Assembly (NCBI GenBank): GCA_963796225.1
Contig: CAWCLK010000006.1
Coordinates: 62,001-126,000 of the forward strand
DNA from: CAWCLK01 sp963796225
Lineage (GTDB): Bacteria; Actinomycetota; Nitriliruptoria; Nitriliruptorales; Nitriliruptoraceae
Direction: 5' to 3'
DNA: 64,000 nt
The notes below the pieces were generated by a model. The model was not told the DNA's origin. It did no database searches and saw only the letters and a program-made list of their open reading frames with translations. This document shows, one piece after another, positions 63,604-64,000 of this stretch (the stretch's first letter is position 1; each line of letters opens with the position of its first letter). A program made the position numbers and the translations under genes.

Positions 63604-63646
63604 CACCCCACCCGCCCATCGCCGCCACCGCAAGGAGCGCCGCCTC

Positions 63647-64000
63647 GTGAGGGTCCCGCTGTCCTGGCTCACCCAGTTCGTCGACGTGTCCATGGACCTC
63701 GACGAGTTCATCGAGTTCATCGGCCGCTCCGGGCTGGAGGTCGACGGGGTGCTGGCCCCGGGCTCCGGCACCCGCGACGTCGTGACCGCCCGCGTGCTGC
63801 ACCGCGAACCCCACCCCGACGCGGACAAGCTGCAGGTCGTGCGGGTCACCCACGGCGACGACGAGGTCGAGCTGGTCTGCGGCGCGTGGAACTTCGAGGT
63901 CGACGACGTCGTGGTCCACGCCCAGGTCGGCGGGGCGATCCCGGGGCTCGAGCTCAGCGCGCGCGAGATCCGGGGCGTCACGTCCAACGGCATGCTGGCC
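63647..64000 (+). CDS. pheT: Phenylalanine-tRNA ligase beta subunit (5' part)
   Basis: N-terminus of PheT: VPLSWLTQFVDV, then the tRNA-binding OB fold (VVTARVLHREPHPDADKLQV). Continues past the right edge. AAGGAGC supports the GTG start. Paired with pheS. Confidence 0.96.
   Translation, partial: MRVPLSWLTQFVDVSMDLDEFIEFIGRSGLEVDGVLAPGSGTRDVVTARVLHREPHPDADKLQVVRVTHGDDEVELVCGAWNFEVDDVVVHAQVGGAIPGLELSAREIRGVTSNGMLA

Overview
The window is very GC-rich DNA with dense coding, many ATGA/GTGA overlaps and frequent GTG starts. An actinobacterial integration host factor gene (mihF), hisE-hisG, a PriA without a Walker A motif, a long-form HisG and a CW_binding_2 exported protease point to an actinobacterium. 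The complete type IVa pilus locus suggests a deep-branching, non-model lineage such as Nitriliruptoria/Euzebyales. That placement is an inference from gene content, not a measured phylogeny.

Layout. 1-2.1 kb: two frame-broken genes for exported proteins on the minus strand. 2.3-15.8 kb: a type IV pilus locus (pilB, a fused pilT, pilC, a strong terminator, a cyclic-di-GMP-I riboswitch, pilA, prepilin peptidase, a small HTH gene, pilM, pilN, pilO, a pilP-like gene and three minor pilin-type genes). 15.9-23.5 kb: shikimate genes aroC-aroK-aroB and, after a minus-strand O-antigen-ligase-like gene, aroQ-pepQ-efp-nusB. 23.5-25.2 kb: a GGDEF-EAL protein. 25.3-36.0 kb: the pyrimidine operon pyrR-pyrB-pyrC-carA-carB-pyrK-pyrD-pyrF behind a PyrR-binding leader, with pyrE convergent. 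36.0-40.5 kb: a small membrane protein, a GH172/DUF2961 protein, menB and a methyltransferase. 40.5-49.6 kb: mihF, rpoZ, coaBC, metK, priA, def, fmt, rsmB, rpe. 49.6-54.4 kb: a PleD-like regulator and riboflavin genes ribD-ribE-ribBA-ribH. 54.4-58.0 kb: an S8 protease with cell-wall-binding repeats, convergent with hisE-hisG. 58.1-64 kb: two small conserved genes, infC-rpmI-rplT, a SpoU methyltransferase, a histidine kinase, pheS and the start of pheT.

How the parts fit. Cyclic-di-GMP recurs: a riboswitch precedes pilA, MshEN-type domains sit on PilB and on the PilT-like ATPase, and two GGDEF proteins lie nearby. The pyrimidine operon appears to be controlled by PyrR at an RNA hairpin whose closing stem hides the ribosome site of a 33-codon leader ORF that overlaps pyrR.

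Quality. At least 30 reading-frame breaks occur, several in normally essential genes (aroC, aroK, nusB, pyrB, carB, coaBC). Many are repaired by removing one G or C, so most are probably assembly or consensus errors. I give each such gene its full reconstructed span.
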